A stretch of 5,756 nt of DNA from Halobacteria archaeon (GCA_013041945.1 JABDRC010000083.1:1-5756), one strand, 5' to 3'. Numbered from the stretch's first letter, positions 1 to 5,756 are shown. Program-made: numbers and translations. The notes: generated by a model not told the origin, from the sequence alone.

Positions 1-1963
1 GGTCATGTTGCCAGGCCAGCGCATGAAACACCTCGATGCGTGCCAGCCAGGGGCTCGGCGTGCGCAGTTCGCCGTCCTGTTCCCGGTGCCAGGTGAGCAA
101 TACCCGCGGCGCGCTTTCCAGCAGGGCGCGGAAATGTTCCAGTTGCTGCCGCTGGCGCTGCGGCCAGTCCGGCAGGCCGAGTTCGCGCCGCACGCGATCA
201 TTGAAGAACGGTGAACGCGCCGGTGCCGGCGGCAGGTATTCGGTATCGCAGGCGCCGACCACGATGCCGGCAAAGCGGCCCAGCCGGGCCTGCTGCAGGT
301 TCAGCAGCCACACCGGGCTGTGCCCGCTGGCGGGACGGAAGTCATGCCGTTCGAGCGCACTGCCCAGCCAGGCGCGGAACGTGCTCCAGTCCATGCGCAG
401 CTCGCTGTCCCGGGCGGCGTCGTGCAGCAGGCGCCATTCCTGCTGGATGCGCTGCCCGGCCGGGTCGTTGTCGAATGCCTGCCACATACCGAGTTCCACC
501 AGGCTGGCCTGCAGGCGTTGCAGTAAAAACTCCGGCGGGTGTTCACCCCTGAGACAGGGGTGGAGCGGGTCGGCGGCATGCTCGAGCCGGTTGAGCAGCT
601 GATGCAGCTGTGCGGCGCTTTCCCTGCTCCAGCGGGTCTCGTAGTGCTGCAGGCGGGAATTGATGTGCTGCCGGTAGCGCTGCAGGCCGCGTGCGATATT
701 CTCGCGCCGCACGATGTCGGTCTCGAAACGAAACACGCAGTTGTCGAGCATGTCGCGGTCTTCGTCCGGCAGGGTGAACGGTGACTTCAGTGTGTCCAGC
801 AGGGGTTCGTGCGCGAAGTCTTCTTCGACGCTCTGCAGCCAGCGCTCCAGCGCGGCGGCGGCGCGGGTGGTGGACAGTGCCCAGCCACCCGGGTCCTGCA
901 GGGTGATGCCGGCGCGTTCCAGCAGTGCGCGCACGCGCCGGCCAAGCCGCCGGTCCTCGCTGACCACGGCAAGCGGCTGGTGACCGTCCAGCAGCCACTG
1001 GCGTACCTGCAGGTCGATCGCGCGTGCCTCCTGTTCCGCGGAACCGGCAGCGAAACTGTGCAGGCGTCCTGCCAGCGGTGCGTCCGGGTACGTGTTGCGT
1101 GCGGCGCTTGCGCGGGTCTGCAGCGGATCCCCGTGCTCGCTGAAGATGCTGTCGAGGACGCTGCCGGCAGCCTGCGCCGGGCTGTCCGCCGGCGCAGCCG
1201 TGTCGAGCCGCTGCTGCCACACGGGATGGGCCGACTGCGCGCCGGCCATAGACCGGTGCAGCAGTAATTGTCCGTTGCCGGCCGCCAGCACCGCGTCGAT
1301 CCATTCGGCCTCGGCCCCGGTCGGCGCATCGATACCGACGAAGTAGATATGGCGGGTGTGCGGCAGACCGCACATCGTGGCGAGTTGCAGCAACTGTGCC
1401 GCGCCGGGGTCGAGCAGGTCTTCGGCCTGTAATTGCACGTGCCAGGCCTGCCACAGCCGCTGCACGATGCGGGCCTCGCGGTCGAACGGCTCCGGCGGCG
1501 TGCCGGCCAGGCCGTAAGCGGATTGCAGGCGCCGGCGGAAATCGTCGAGTCCGGCGTCGACGGGTATACGGTGCAGTGTGAGTTCGTCGAACAGCGTGAT
1601 CAGGCTGTCCGCCAGCGTCCACGGGTCCTGTTCGCCGAACACGTCGGGGTGCTGCCGGATGGCATCAACCAGCAGCAGTTCGCGGCGCGCACGACCGGGC
1701 ACCGGTTCAGCCAGCGGAACCTGTTCGGCCAGCCACTGTTCCGTTGTGCCGATGGCCGGGCCGAGCAGCGCTGTGTGGCCGGCTGCCGTGGCGGCGTCCA
1801 GCAGGTGGCGGCGCAGGTCGCTGGCAAACAGCAGCCCTGGCAGTAACACCACGCAACCGGTCAGGTCGGGCAGTGTGGTTGCCTGCGCGACGATATGACG
1901 GGCCGCGCTTGCAAGCAGGTCGTCGCTGTGTGGAAACAGGACGACGGCTGCCGATGGATTCAT
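1..1963 (-). CDS. AddB-like PD-(D/E)XK-family probable DNA repair protein (3' end outside window)
   Basis: One uninterrupted minus-strand frame runs from an ATG at 1963 to the window edge (654 codons, no stop), so the C-terminus is missing. Hand translation begins MNPSAAVVLFPHSDDLL. Features seen: a hydrophobic strand and loop near residues 38-58 (VVLLPGLLFASDLRRHL), a segment near 208-232 (HIYFVGIDAPTGAEAEWIDA), and near residue 571 the block VVGACDTEYLPPAPARSPFF, followed by a GLPDWPQ segment and VLLTWHREQDG. The last block is typical of the roughly 900-residue 'probable DNA repair protein' family related to AddB and RecB-type exonucleases. From family knowledge, the PD-(D/E)XK nuclease site should be in the unseen C-terminal third. 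I see no Walker A motif near the N-terminus, so this part looks like an inactive helicase-like scaffold. The gene starts 28 bp after the fdxA stop and is probably cotranscribed with it. The ribosome site is weak: an AGGG lies only 3 nt before ATG. Its role in double-strand-break repair is inferred. Family assignment is fairly secure; function is not. Confidence 0.82.
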   Translation of the reverse strand, partial: MNPSAAVVLFPHSDDLLASAARHIVAQATTLPDLTGCVVLLPGLLFASDLRRHLLDAATAAGHTALLGPAIGTTEQWLAEQVPLAEPVPGRARRELLLVDAIRQHPDVFGEQDPWTLADSLITLFDELTLHRIPVDAGLDDFRRRLQSAYGLAGTPPEPFDREARIVQRLWQAWHVQLQAEDLLDPGAAQLLQLATMCGLPHTRHIYFVGIDAPTGAEAEWIDAVLAAGNGQLLLHRSMAGAQSAHPVWQQRLDTAAPADSPAQAAGSVLDSIFSEHGDPLQTRASAARNTYPDAPLAGRLHSFAAGSAEQEARAIDLQVRQWLLDGHQPLAVVSEDRRLGRRVRALLERAGITLQDPGGWALSTTRAAAALERWLQSVEEDFAHEPLLDTLKSPFTLPDEDRDMLDNCVFRFETDIVRRENIARGLQRYRQHINSRLQHYETRWSRESAAQLHQLLNRLEHAADPLHPCLRGEHPPEFLLQRLQASLVELGMWQAFDNDPAGQRIQQEWRLLHDAARDSELRMDWSTFRAWLGSALERHDFRPASGHSPVWLLNLQQARLGRFAGIVVGACDTEYLPPAPARSPFFNDRVRRELGLPDWPQRQRQQLEHFRALLESAPRVLLTWHREQDGELRTPSPWLARIEVFHALAWQHD

Positions 1964-1991
1964 GGGCCCTGGATGACGATGTACGGAGGGG

Positions 1992-2315
1992 TCAGCGTTC
2001 GAGGTGTTTCAGCTTGTCCGGCTTGTCTTTCCACTCGTCGGCGTCCTCCGGCGCGTCCTTCATCTGCGTGATGACCGGCCAGTCGCGCGCGAGTTCGGCA
2101 TTCAGTTCCAGGAAATGCTCCTGGCCTTCGGGCAGATCGCCTTCATCGAAGATGGCGTTGATCGGGCATTCGGGTTCGCACAGGGTACAGTCGATGCACT
2201 CGTCCGGGTCGATGACGAGGAAATTCGGGCCCTCGTGGAAACAGTCCACCGGGCAGACTTCCACGCAATCCGTGTATTTGCACTTGATGCAGTTTTCAGT
2301 CACAACGAAGGTCAT
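1992..2315 (-). CDS. fdxA: Seven-iron ferredoxin FdxA ([3Fe-4S][4Fe-4S])
   Basis: A 107-residue cytoplasmic ferredoxin, the usual family length, that carries electrons at low potential; its physiological partners are not well defined. It starts MTFVVTENCIKCKYTDCVEV and is closely similar along its length to Azotobacter ferredoxin I. By comparison with that protein (numbers shifted by one for Met1), C9, C17 and C50 should hold the [3Fe-4S] cluster and C21, C40, C43 and C46 the [4Fe-4S] cluster. The non-ligand cysteines C12 and C25 are also kept. The second motif reads CIDCTLCEPECP. The acidic C-terminal tail ending KLKHLER is typical of this long type and absent from short clostridial 2[4Fe-4S] ferredoxins. 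The ATG at 2315 has a good ribosome site (GGAGAA, 4 nt upstream). The gene lies 157 bp after mutS on the same strand, and fdxA is a recurrent neighbour of mutS in Pseudomonas-like bacteria. Its own promoter may lie in the gap. Confidence 0.97.
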   Translation of the reverse strand: MTFVVTENCIKCKYTDCVEVCPVDCFHEGPNFLVIDPDECIDCTLCEPECPINAIFDEGDLPEGQEHFLELNAELARDWPVITQMKDAPEDADEWKDKPDKLKHLER

Positions 2316-2319
2316 GCAG

Positions 2320-2325
2320 TTCTCC
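2320..2325 (-). promoter_or_regulatory. Ribosome binding site of fdxA
   Basis: On the minus strand GGAGAA stands 4 nt before the fdxA ATG (GGAG itself is 6 nt away). It is the clearest Shine-Dalgarno sequence of the three leftward genes and confirms the start at 2315. It also suggests that fdxA is translated more efficiently than its neighbours. Confidence 0.75.
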
Positions 2326-2358
2326 AGTCAGCGGCTTCGCGGTTCAGCACGTGGCGAT

Positions 2359-2399
2359 CGTATCCCCGGTGTATCCTGATTGTCATAAAGGTATTGCAA
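2359..2399 (-). promoter_or_regulatory. Candidate sigma-70-type promoter region for fdxA
   Basis: The 157-bp gap between the mutS stop and the fdxA start (2316-2472) has no gene and is visibly more AT-rich than the flanking coding DNA. On the minus strand two overlapping weak promoter-like pairs can be drawn: ATGACA (2381-2386) with GATACG (2359-2364) at 16 bp spacing, and TTGCAA (2394-2399) with GATACA (2370-2375) at 18 bp. A third pair, TTGGCC with GATTAT, lies further upstream. None matches the consensus well in both boxes. The long gap and strong ribosome site make an fdxA promoter plausible, independent of or additional to mutS read-through. No factor-independent terminator (GC stem plus T run) is visible after mutS. 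Confidence 0.3.
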
Positions 2400-2403
2400 G
2401 CTA

Positions 2404-2414
2404 CTGATAATCAG
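2404..2414. repeat. 11-bp perfect palindrome upstream of fdxA
   Basis: CTGATAATCAG is a perfect palindrome about a central A/T pair. It lies about 90 bp upstream of the fdxA start, at or just upstream of the promoter-like sequences. Its core TGATAATCA resembles part of a Fur box, which would make sense for an iron-sulfur protein gene, but only one copy is present and the full 19-bp consensus is not. It could be an operator or chance in AT-rich DNA. Confidence 0.3.
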
Positions 2415-2472
2415 AACATACAGGGCAGATGGCCAATCATTGACTGTGCAGTATACCTGTAATCCGGGCAGA

Positions 2473-5019
2473 TTATGAATGCAGCTTTGACTGCAACTCA
2501 TACAGCGCCTGCAGCGCTTCCCGGGGGGACAGGCTGTCGGGGTCGAGCTGCTCCAGGCGGTCGATCACCGGCTGGTGCTCCGTGGCCTGGAACAGCGGCA
2601 TCTGCGGTGTCACGGACATGCCGCGGTCCGGGTCCGCCTCCAGTTCCTGCAGGCGTTGCTGCGCCTGGCGGATGACCGTTGCCGGTACACCGGCCAGCGC
2701 GGCGACGTGCAGGCCGTAGCTGCGATCGGCGGGGCCCGGCTGGACGGCATGCAGAAACACGATGCGGTCCTCGTGTTCGGTGGCGTCGAGATGGACATTG
2801 ACGATGCCGTCATGCTGGTCGGGCAGCTGCGTCAGTTCGAAGTAGTGGGTGGCGAACAGTGTGCAGGCGCGCACGCGCATGGCGAGATCGACTGCACAGG
2901 CCCAGGCCAGTGACAGGCCGTCATAGGTGCTGGTGCCGCGGCCGATCTCGTCCATCAGTACCAGGCTGTGGGTGGTCGCGTTGTGCAGGATGTTGGCGGT
3001 CTCGGTCATCTCGACCATGAAGGTCGAGCGTCCGCCAGCCAGGTCATCGGCGGCGCCGATGCGCGAGAAGATCCGGTCCACCGTGCCGATACGGGCGGAC
3101 TCCGCCGGTACGAAACAGCCGATATGCGCCAGCAGCACGATCAGGGCGGTCTGCCGCATGTAGGTCGATTTGCCGCCCATGTTGGGACCGGTGATGATCA
3201 GCATGCGGCGCGTGTCATCGAGTTGCGTGTCGTTCGGGATGAAGGCATCGTCCATGATCTGCTCGACCACCAGGTGGCGTCCGCGGCGGATGTCGATACC
3301 GTTGCCCTCGACGAAGACCGGGCGATGCAGCTGCAGGCTGATGCCGCGTTCGGCGAAGTTGGCCAGCACATCGAGTTCCGACAGTGCGGCGGCCAGTCGT
3401 GACAGCGGTTCCAGCTGGTCGATGAGCTTGTCCAGCAGGTCGTTGTAGAGCGCTTTTTCCAGTGCCAGTGCGCGTTCATGTGCGCTCAGGACCTTGTCTT
3501 CGTGTGCCTTGAGTTCGGGCGTGATGTAGCGTTCGACCGCCTTCAGAGTCTGCCGGCGCTGGTAGTTGTCCGGGACGCGCTCGGCCTGCAGCCGGCTGAC
3601 CTCGATGTAGTAGCCGTGCACGCGGTTGTAACGGATCTTCAGGTTGCCGATGCCGGTGCGTTCGCGCTCGGCCTGTTCCATCTCCACCAGGACCCGGTCG
3701 CCGTGTTCACTCAGTTCGCGCAGTTCGTCGAGCTCGGCCGCATAACCCGCGGCGATCACGCCGCCGTCACGCAGCAGCACCGGCGGGGTTTCCCGGATAG
3801 CGCACTGCAGCAGGGCGTGGGTCCCGGCATGTCGGTCGAGTTCCGCGGACAACCGGTTAATCAGCGGGTCCGTGATGGACGACAACTGCGCGTCCAGGTC
3901 GGGCAGCAGCGCGAGACTGTCGCGCAGGCCGGACAGGTCGCGCGGGCGTGCCGATTTGAGTGCAATGCGGGACAGGATGCGCTCGATGTCCGCGCAGCCG
4001 CGCAGGCTCGCGTTGATGCCGGTATGGCAATCGCGGTCGATGAGGGCGCCGGTGCACTGCAGGCGCTGCTCCAGCACTGCCTGGTCGCGCAGCGGCCGGT
4101 GAATCCAGCGTCGCAGCAGGCGGCCGCCCATCGCCGTGGCGGTACGGTCGAGGACGCCGACCAGCGTGTGCCGCGGATTGCCGGAGGTGGCTTGTTCCAG
4201 TTCGAGGTTGCGCCGGGTCGCCGCGTCCAGCACCAGGCTGTCACTGCGGTTTTCAACCGACAGGCTGCGGATGTGGGGCAGGGCGGTGCGCTGGGTATTG
4301 GCCACGTATTGCAGCAACCCGCCGGCCGCACCGATGGCCGCCGGCAGTTCCGCACAGCCGAAACCGGCCAGGTCGCGGGTGCCGAACTGCTCATGCAGCT
4401 GGCGCCGTGCGCTGTCGGTTTCGAACAGCCAGGCCGGCTGGTTGTGCAGACGGGTGTCCGCAGCCAGTTCCGGCGGCAGGGCGACGGCCTCGTTGACGAT
4501 GATCTCCGCCGGCTGCAGTCGCTGGATTTCACCCAGCAGTGCCTCGCCCGTGGTGACTTGCTGTACGCAGAAGCGGCCTGCCGAGAGATCCAGTGCCGCC
4601 AGCCCCCAGTCGCTGTCCAGCCGGTGCACGGCCAGCAACAGGTTGTCCTGGCGGTCATTCAGCAGGGCCTCCTCGGTCAGCGTGCCGGGCGTGACGATCC
4701 GCACCACCTCGCGCCTGACCGGTCCCTTGCCGGCGCCGACATCACCCACCTGCTCGCAGATCGCGACCGATTCACCCTGGCGCACCAGCCGGCCAAGGTA
4801 CTGGTCGATGGCGTGCACCGGCACACCGGCCATGGGGATGGCCTCGCCGTTGCTCTTGCCGCGCGAAGTTAAAGTAATATCGAGGAGACCGGCCGCACGC
4901 TTTGCATCTGAATAGAAAAGTTCGTAGAAATCGCCCATGCGATAGAACAGCAGGATGTCGGGGTGCTCGGCCTTGATGCCCAGGTACTGCTGCATCATGG
5001 GAGTGTGTGCGGCGGTCAT
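2473..5019 (-). CDS. mutS: DNA mismatch repair protein MutS
   Basis: Complete 848-residue MutS (E. coli 853), the cytoplasmic mismatch-recognition ATPase that recruits MutL. In order: mismatch-binding domain I with the F-x-E motif in GDFYELF (F31 stacks on the mismatched base, E33); connector (about 115-260); lever and clamp (about 265-565); ABC-type ATPase with Walker A GPNMGGKST (611-619, K617), the STFMVEM segment, Walker B LVLMDEIGRGTS (D690, E691) and the switch histidine in FATHYFELT (H725). The C-terminal region keeps a beta-clamp-binding-like QMPLF (806-810) and the tetramerisation residues D828 and R833, equivalent to E. coli D835 and R840. All key residues are intact. The ATG at 5019 is chosen because AAHTPMMQQYL aligns with the E. 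coli N-terminus. The frame stays open to a TTG at 5115, but that 32-residue extension is not MutS-like. No convincing Shine-Dalgarno precedes 5019. It is first in a leftward unit with fdxA and faces pncC divergently. Confidence 0.98.
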   Translation of the reverse strand: MTAAHTPMMQQYLGIKAEHPDILLFYRMGDFYELFYSDAKRAAGLLDITLTSRGKSNGEAIPMAGVPVHAIDQYLGRLVRQGESVAICEQVGDVGAGKGPVRREVVRIVTPGTLTEEALLNDRQDNLLLAVHRLDSDWGLAALDLSAGRFCVQQVTTGEALLGEIQRLQPAEIIVNEAVALPPELAADTRLHNQPAWLFETDSARRQLHEQFGTRDLAGFGCAELPAAIGAAGGLLQYVANTQRTALPHIRSLSVENRSDSLVLDAATRRNLELEQATSGNPRHTLVGVLDRTATAMGGRLLRRWIHRPLRDQAVLEQRLQCTGALIDRDCHTGINASLRGCADIERILSRIALKSARPRDLSGLRDSLALLPDLDAQLSSITDPLINRLSAELDRHAGTHALLQCAIRETPPVLLRDGGVIAAGYAAELDELRELSEHGDRVLVEMEQAERERTGIGNLKIRYNRVHGYYIEVSRLQAERVPDNYQRRQTLKAVERYITPELKAHEDKVLSAHERALALEKALYNDLLDKLIDQLEPLSRLAAALSELDVLANFAERGISLQLHRPVFVEGNGIDIRRGRHLVVEQIMDDAFIPNDTQLDDTRRMLIITGPNMGGKSTYMRQTALIVLLAHIGCFVPAESARIGTVDRIFSRIGAADDLAGGRSTFMVEMTETANILHNATTHSLVLMDEIGRGTSTYDGLSLAWACAVDLAMRVRACTLFATHYFELTQLPDQHDGIVNVHLDATEHEDRIVFLHAVQPGPADRSYGLHVAALAGVPATVIRQAQQRLQELEADPDRGMSVTPQMPLFQATEHQPVIDRLEQLDPDSLSPREALQALYELQSKLHS

Positions 5020-5036
5020 GGCGGGGAGTGTAACTG

Positions 5037-5065
5037 TTCTGGTGCCGCGGATAAATTCCCGGTAC
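5037..5065 (+). repeat. Left arm of a large imperfect inverted repeat (mutS side)
   Basis: This arm begins TTCTGGTGCCGCGGATA and ends CCGGTAC. It pairs with 5118-5145: TTCTGGT is identical, then one extra G (5044), CCGCGGATA identical, then two mismatches, TT, one mismatch, CCGG, one mismatch and AC. That is 24 of 28 aligned positions with one single-base gap. It ends 17 nt upstream of the mutS ATG, so it lies in the mutS leader or promoter. Confidence 0.7.
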
Positions 5066-5075
5066 ACGCAGCAAG

Positions 5076-5087
5076 TACATCCCTGTA
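5076..5087. repeat. Small hairpin (TACA-tccc-TGTA) inside the inverted repeat
   Basis: TACA (5076-5079) and TGTA (5084-5087) form a short stem around TCCC. An outer GCA (5071-5073) can pair with TGC (5088-5090) if AG is bulged. Alone this is weak; it matters because it lies in the 52-nt spacer between the two long repeat arms. Confidence 0.3.
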
Positions 5088-5094
5088 TGCTCGA

Positions 5095-5114
5095 TGGCCG
5101 CGTCCCTGCGGCCA
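5095..5114. repeat. GC-rich 7-bp stem-loop inside the inverted repeat
   Basis: TGGCCGC (5095-5101) and GCGGCCA (5108-5114) are perfect complements around a 6-nt loop GTCCCT. No T run follows on either strand, so this is not a standard factor-independent terminator. It sits just inside the right arm of the long inverted repeat. Confidence 0.5.
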
Positions 5115-5117
5115 ACG

Positions 5118-5145
5118 GTCCCGGTAAAGTATCCGCGGACCAGAA
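5118..5145 (+). repeat. Right arm of the large imperfect inverted repeat (pncC side)
   Basis: This arm begins GTCCCGGTAAAG and ends TATCCGCGGACCAGAA; it is the partner of 5037-5065. Because the copies are inverted, both read the same way towards their gene: CCGG, an AT-rich stretch, TATCCGCGG, then ACCAGAA. It ends 38 nt before the pncC start. TAAAGT (5125-5130) or AGTATC within it could act as a -10 box, but no matching -35 box is visible. A mirrored promoter/operator or a small mobile palindromic element are the two main readings. Confidence 0.7.
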
Positions 5146-5172
5146 TAGCGGGTTGTGACGGGTGATTGTGTC

Positions 5173-5178
5173 AGGTAA
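5173..5178 (+). promoter_or_regulatory. Ribosome binding site deciding the pncC start
   Basis: AGGTAA lies 5 nt before the GTG at 5184 (8 nt from AGG). No comparable sequence precedes the alternative TTG at 5166, so this site favours GTG at 5184 as the start. Confidence 0.5.
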
Positions 5179-5183
5179 AGCAA

Positions 5184-5672
5184 GTGAAAGATTTAAGCGA
5201 ATTATCGCAACAGCTCGCCAAGGTATTGCTGGATAAGGGAATGCAACTGGCCGTTGCCGAGTCGTGCACGGGCGGCTGGCTGGCCAAGTGCCTGACCGAT
5301 GTTGCCGGCAGCTCGACCTGGTTCGAGCGCGGCTTCGTCACCTACAGCAATGCCGCGAAGCGGGAAATGCTCGGCGTGTCCACCGGGACACTGGCGGAAC
5401 ACGGTGCCGTCAGCGAGGCGGTGGTGCGCGAGATGGCGCAGGGAGTGCTTGCCCACAGCCCTGCCGATATCGCCGTGGCCATCAGCGGCATCGCCGGCCC
5501 CGGTGGTGGCACGCCCGACAAGCCGGTCGGCATGGTCTGCTTTGCCTGGGCGGCACGCGACGGCTTCGCGGAGGTGGTGACCTGCCGGTTTGACGGCGAC
5601 CGCGATGCGGTGCGCCGTCATGCGGTGCGGCACGCACTGGAACGTCTGCCCGACCTGCTCGCACATGGCTGA
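5184..5672 (+). CDS. pncC: Nicotinamide-nucleotide amidase PncC (CinA C-terminal domain protein)
   Basis: A 162-residue stand-alone CinA C-terminal domain protein. The family deamidates nicotinamide mononucleotide to nicotinate mononucleotide and ammonia in the cytoplasm, returning a by-product of NAD consumption (for example by NAD-dependent DNA ligase) to NAD synthesis. Seen: AVAESCTGGWLAK (residues 23-35) with the family's nucleophilic serine at S27; GSSTWFERGFVTYSNAAK (42-59), whose conserved Tyr and Lys complete the active site in the family; GAVSEAVVREMA; the glycine-rich ISGIAGPGGGTPDKPVG; and GDRDAVRRHAVRHAL near the end. Length and motifs match E. coli PncC (YgaD). The N-terminal MoCF-like domain of full-length CinA is absent, as is usual in gammaproteobacteria. 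GTG at 5184 is preferred over TTG at 5166 for its ribosome site. It diverges from mutS and overlaps thpR by 8 nt. It is often annotated 'competence/damage-inducible protein A', a name that does not describe its enzyme activity. Confidence 0.95.
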   Translation: MKDLSELSQQLAKVLLDKGMQLAVAESCTGGWLAKCLTDVAGSSTWFERGFVTYSNAAKREMLGVSTGTLAEHGAVSEAVVREMAQGVLAHSPADIAVAISGIAGPGGGTPDKPVGMVCFAWAARDGFAEVVTCRFDGDRDAVRRHAVRHALERLPDLLAHG

Positions 5673-5756
5673 GCCCACGCGCCGGCTGTTTTTCGCGCTG
5701 TGGCCGGACACCATGGTGCGCACGCGCTGCGACTGGTATGTCAGCGGTATTCTCGG
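5665..5756 (+). CDS. thpR: RNA 2',3'-cyclic phosphodiesterase (LigT/ThpR family), N-terminus only
   Basis: A frame from ATG at 5665 runs to the right edge (30 codons), starting MAEPTRRLFFALWPD. The RLFFALWPD block is the characteristic N-terminal strand of the LigT/ThpR 2H phosphoesterase family. These enzymes hydrolyse 2',3'-cyclic phosphate RNA ends and can also act as 2'-5' RNA ligases in vitro. The two catalytic HxTx motifs lie downstream of the visible part, so activity cannot be checked here. ATG lies inside the last codons of pncC (overlap ATGGCTGA, 8 nt), with no clear Shine-Dalgarno of its own, which suggests translational coupling to pncC. The family call rests on a short segment plus the context: thpR commonly sits between cinA/pncC and recA in related genomes, as far as I recall. 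Confidence 0.82.
   Translation, partial: MAEPTRRLFFALWPDTMVRTRCDWYVSGIL

Noticed and set aside
543..1622. A 359-codon minus-strand frame rich in Arg, Ala and Pro
   Set aside because: It lies out of frame within the AddB-like gene, whose frame gives a balanced, family-like protein. The Arg-rich composition is typical of an off-frame translation of GC-rich DNA.
2440..2465. Possible LexA box (CTGT/ACAG-like words) downstream of mutS
   Set aside because: The words do not form CTGT-N8-ACAG; they occur in direct rather than inverted order and at the end, not the start, of mutS.
3861..4658. A 265-codon minus-strand frame within mutS
   Set aside because: It is the wrong frame of mutS; the composition (Cys, Arg, Ser, Pro rich) is that of a frame shadow.
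3478..4872. A 464-codon open frame on the plus strand opposite mutS
   Set aside because: It is antisense to a fully conserved mutS coding region, has no recognisable domain, and such long shadow frames are expected in GC-rich DNA.
5095..5120. Factor-independent terminator at the GC-rich stem-loop
   Set aside because: The stem is good but neither strand has a following T run, and the position between two divergent gene starts makes no sense for a terminator.
5154..5172. CRP-like or other TGAC-N10-GTCA operator just upstream of pncC
   Set aside because: The half-sites are only 4 bp and the spacing does not fit the CRP consensus; this is likely chance.
5202..5723. A 173-codon minus-strand frame opposite pncC and thpR
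   Set aside because: It is antisense to pncC, whose catalytic and glycine-rich motifs are intact, and carries no recognisable motif.

Overview
The window is GC-rich, densely coding bacterial chromosome. It most resembles a gammaproteobacterium of the Pseudomonas/Chromatiales type. The evidence is a FdxA of the Azotobacter ferredoxin I type, a MutS whose N- and C-termini follow the E. coli protein almost residue for residue, and a stand-alone PncC/CinA-like protein of the E. coli YgaD type. The genus cannot be read from the sequence.

Layout. Positions 1-1963 (minus strand) hold the N-terminal two thirds of a large AddB-like, PD-(D/E)XK-family probable DNA repair protein; its 3' end lies beyond the left edge. 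Positions 1992-2315 (minus) hold fdxA, a seven-iron ferredoxin. Positions 2316-2472 are a comparatively AT-rich intergenic stretch with promoter-like sequence and an 11-bp palindrome. Positions 2473-5019 (minus) hold a complete mutS. Positions 5020-5183 are the divergent intergenic region between mutS and pncC; it contains a large imperfect inverted repeat (5037-5065 / 5118-5145) enclosing two small hairpins. Positions 5184-5672 (plus) hold pncC, and thpR starts at 5665 (plus), overlaps the pncC stop and runs off the right edge.

How the genes relate. Two divergent units meet at the 5020-5183 region. The leftward unit is mutS, fdxA and the AddB-like protein: mismatch repair, a low-potential electron carrier, and a probable recombination/repair nuclease separated from fdxA by only 28 bp. 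The rightward unit is pncC-thpR, which recycles a by-product of NAD turnover (including that made by the NAD-dependent DNA ligase) and processes 2',3'-cyclic phosphate RNA ends. In many gammaproteobacteria recA follows cinA/pncC, so recA may lie just to the right; it is not visible here. The genes are mostly ordinary housekeeping genes. The strongest unexplained signal is the mirrored repeat between mutS and pncC, where the same roughly 28-bp sequence is read towards each gene.
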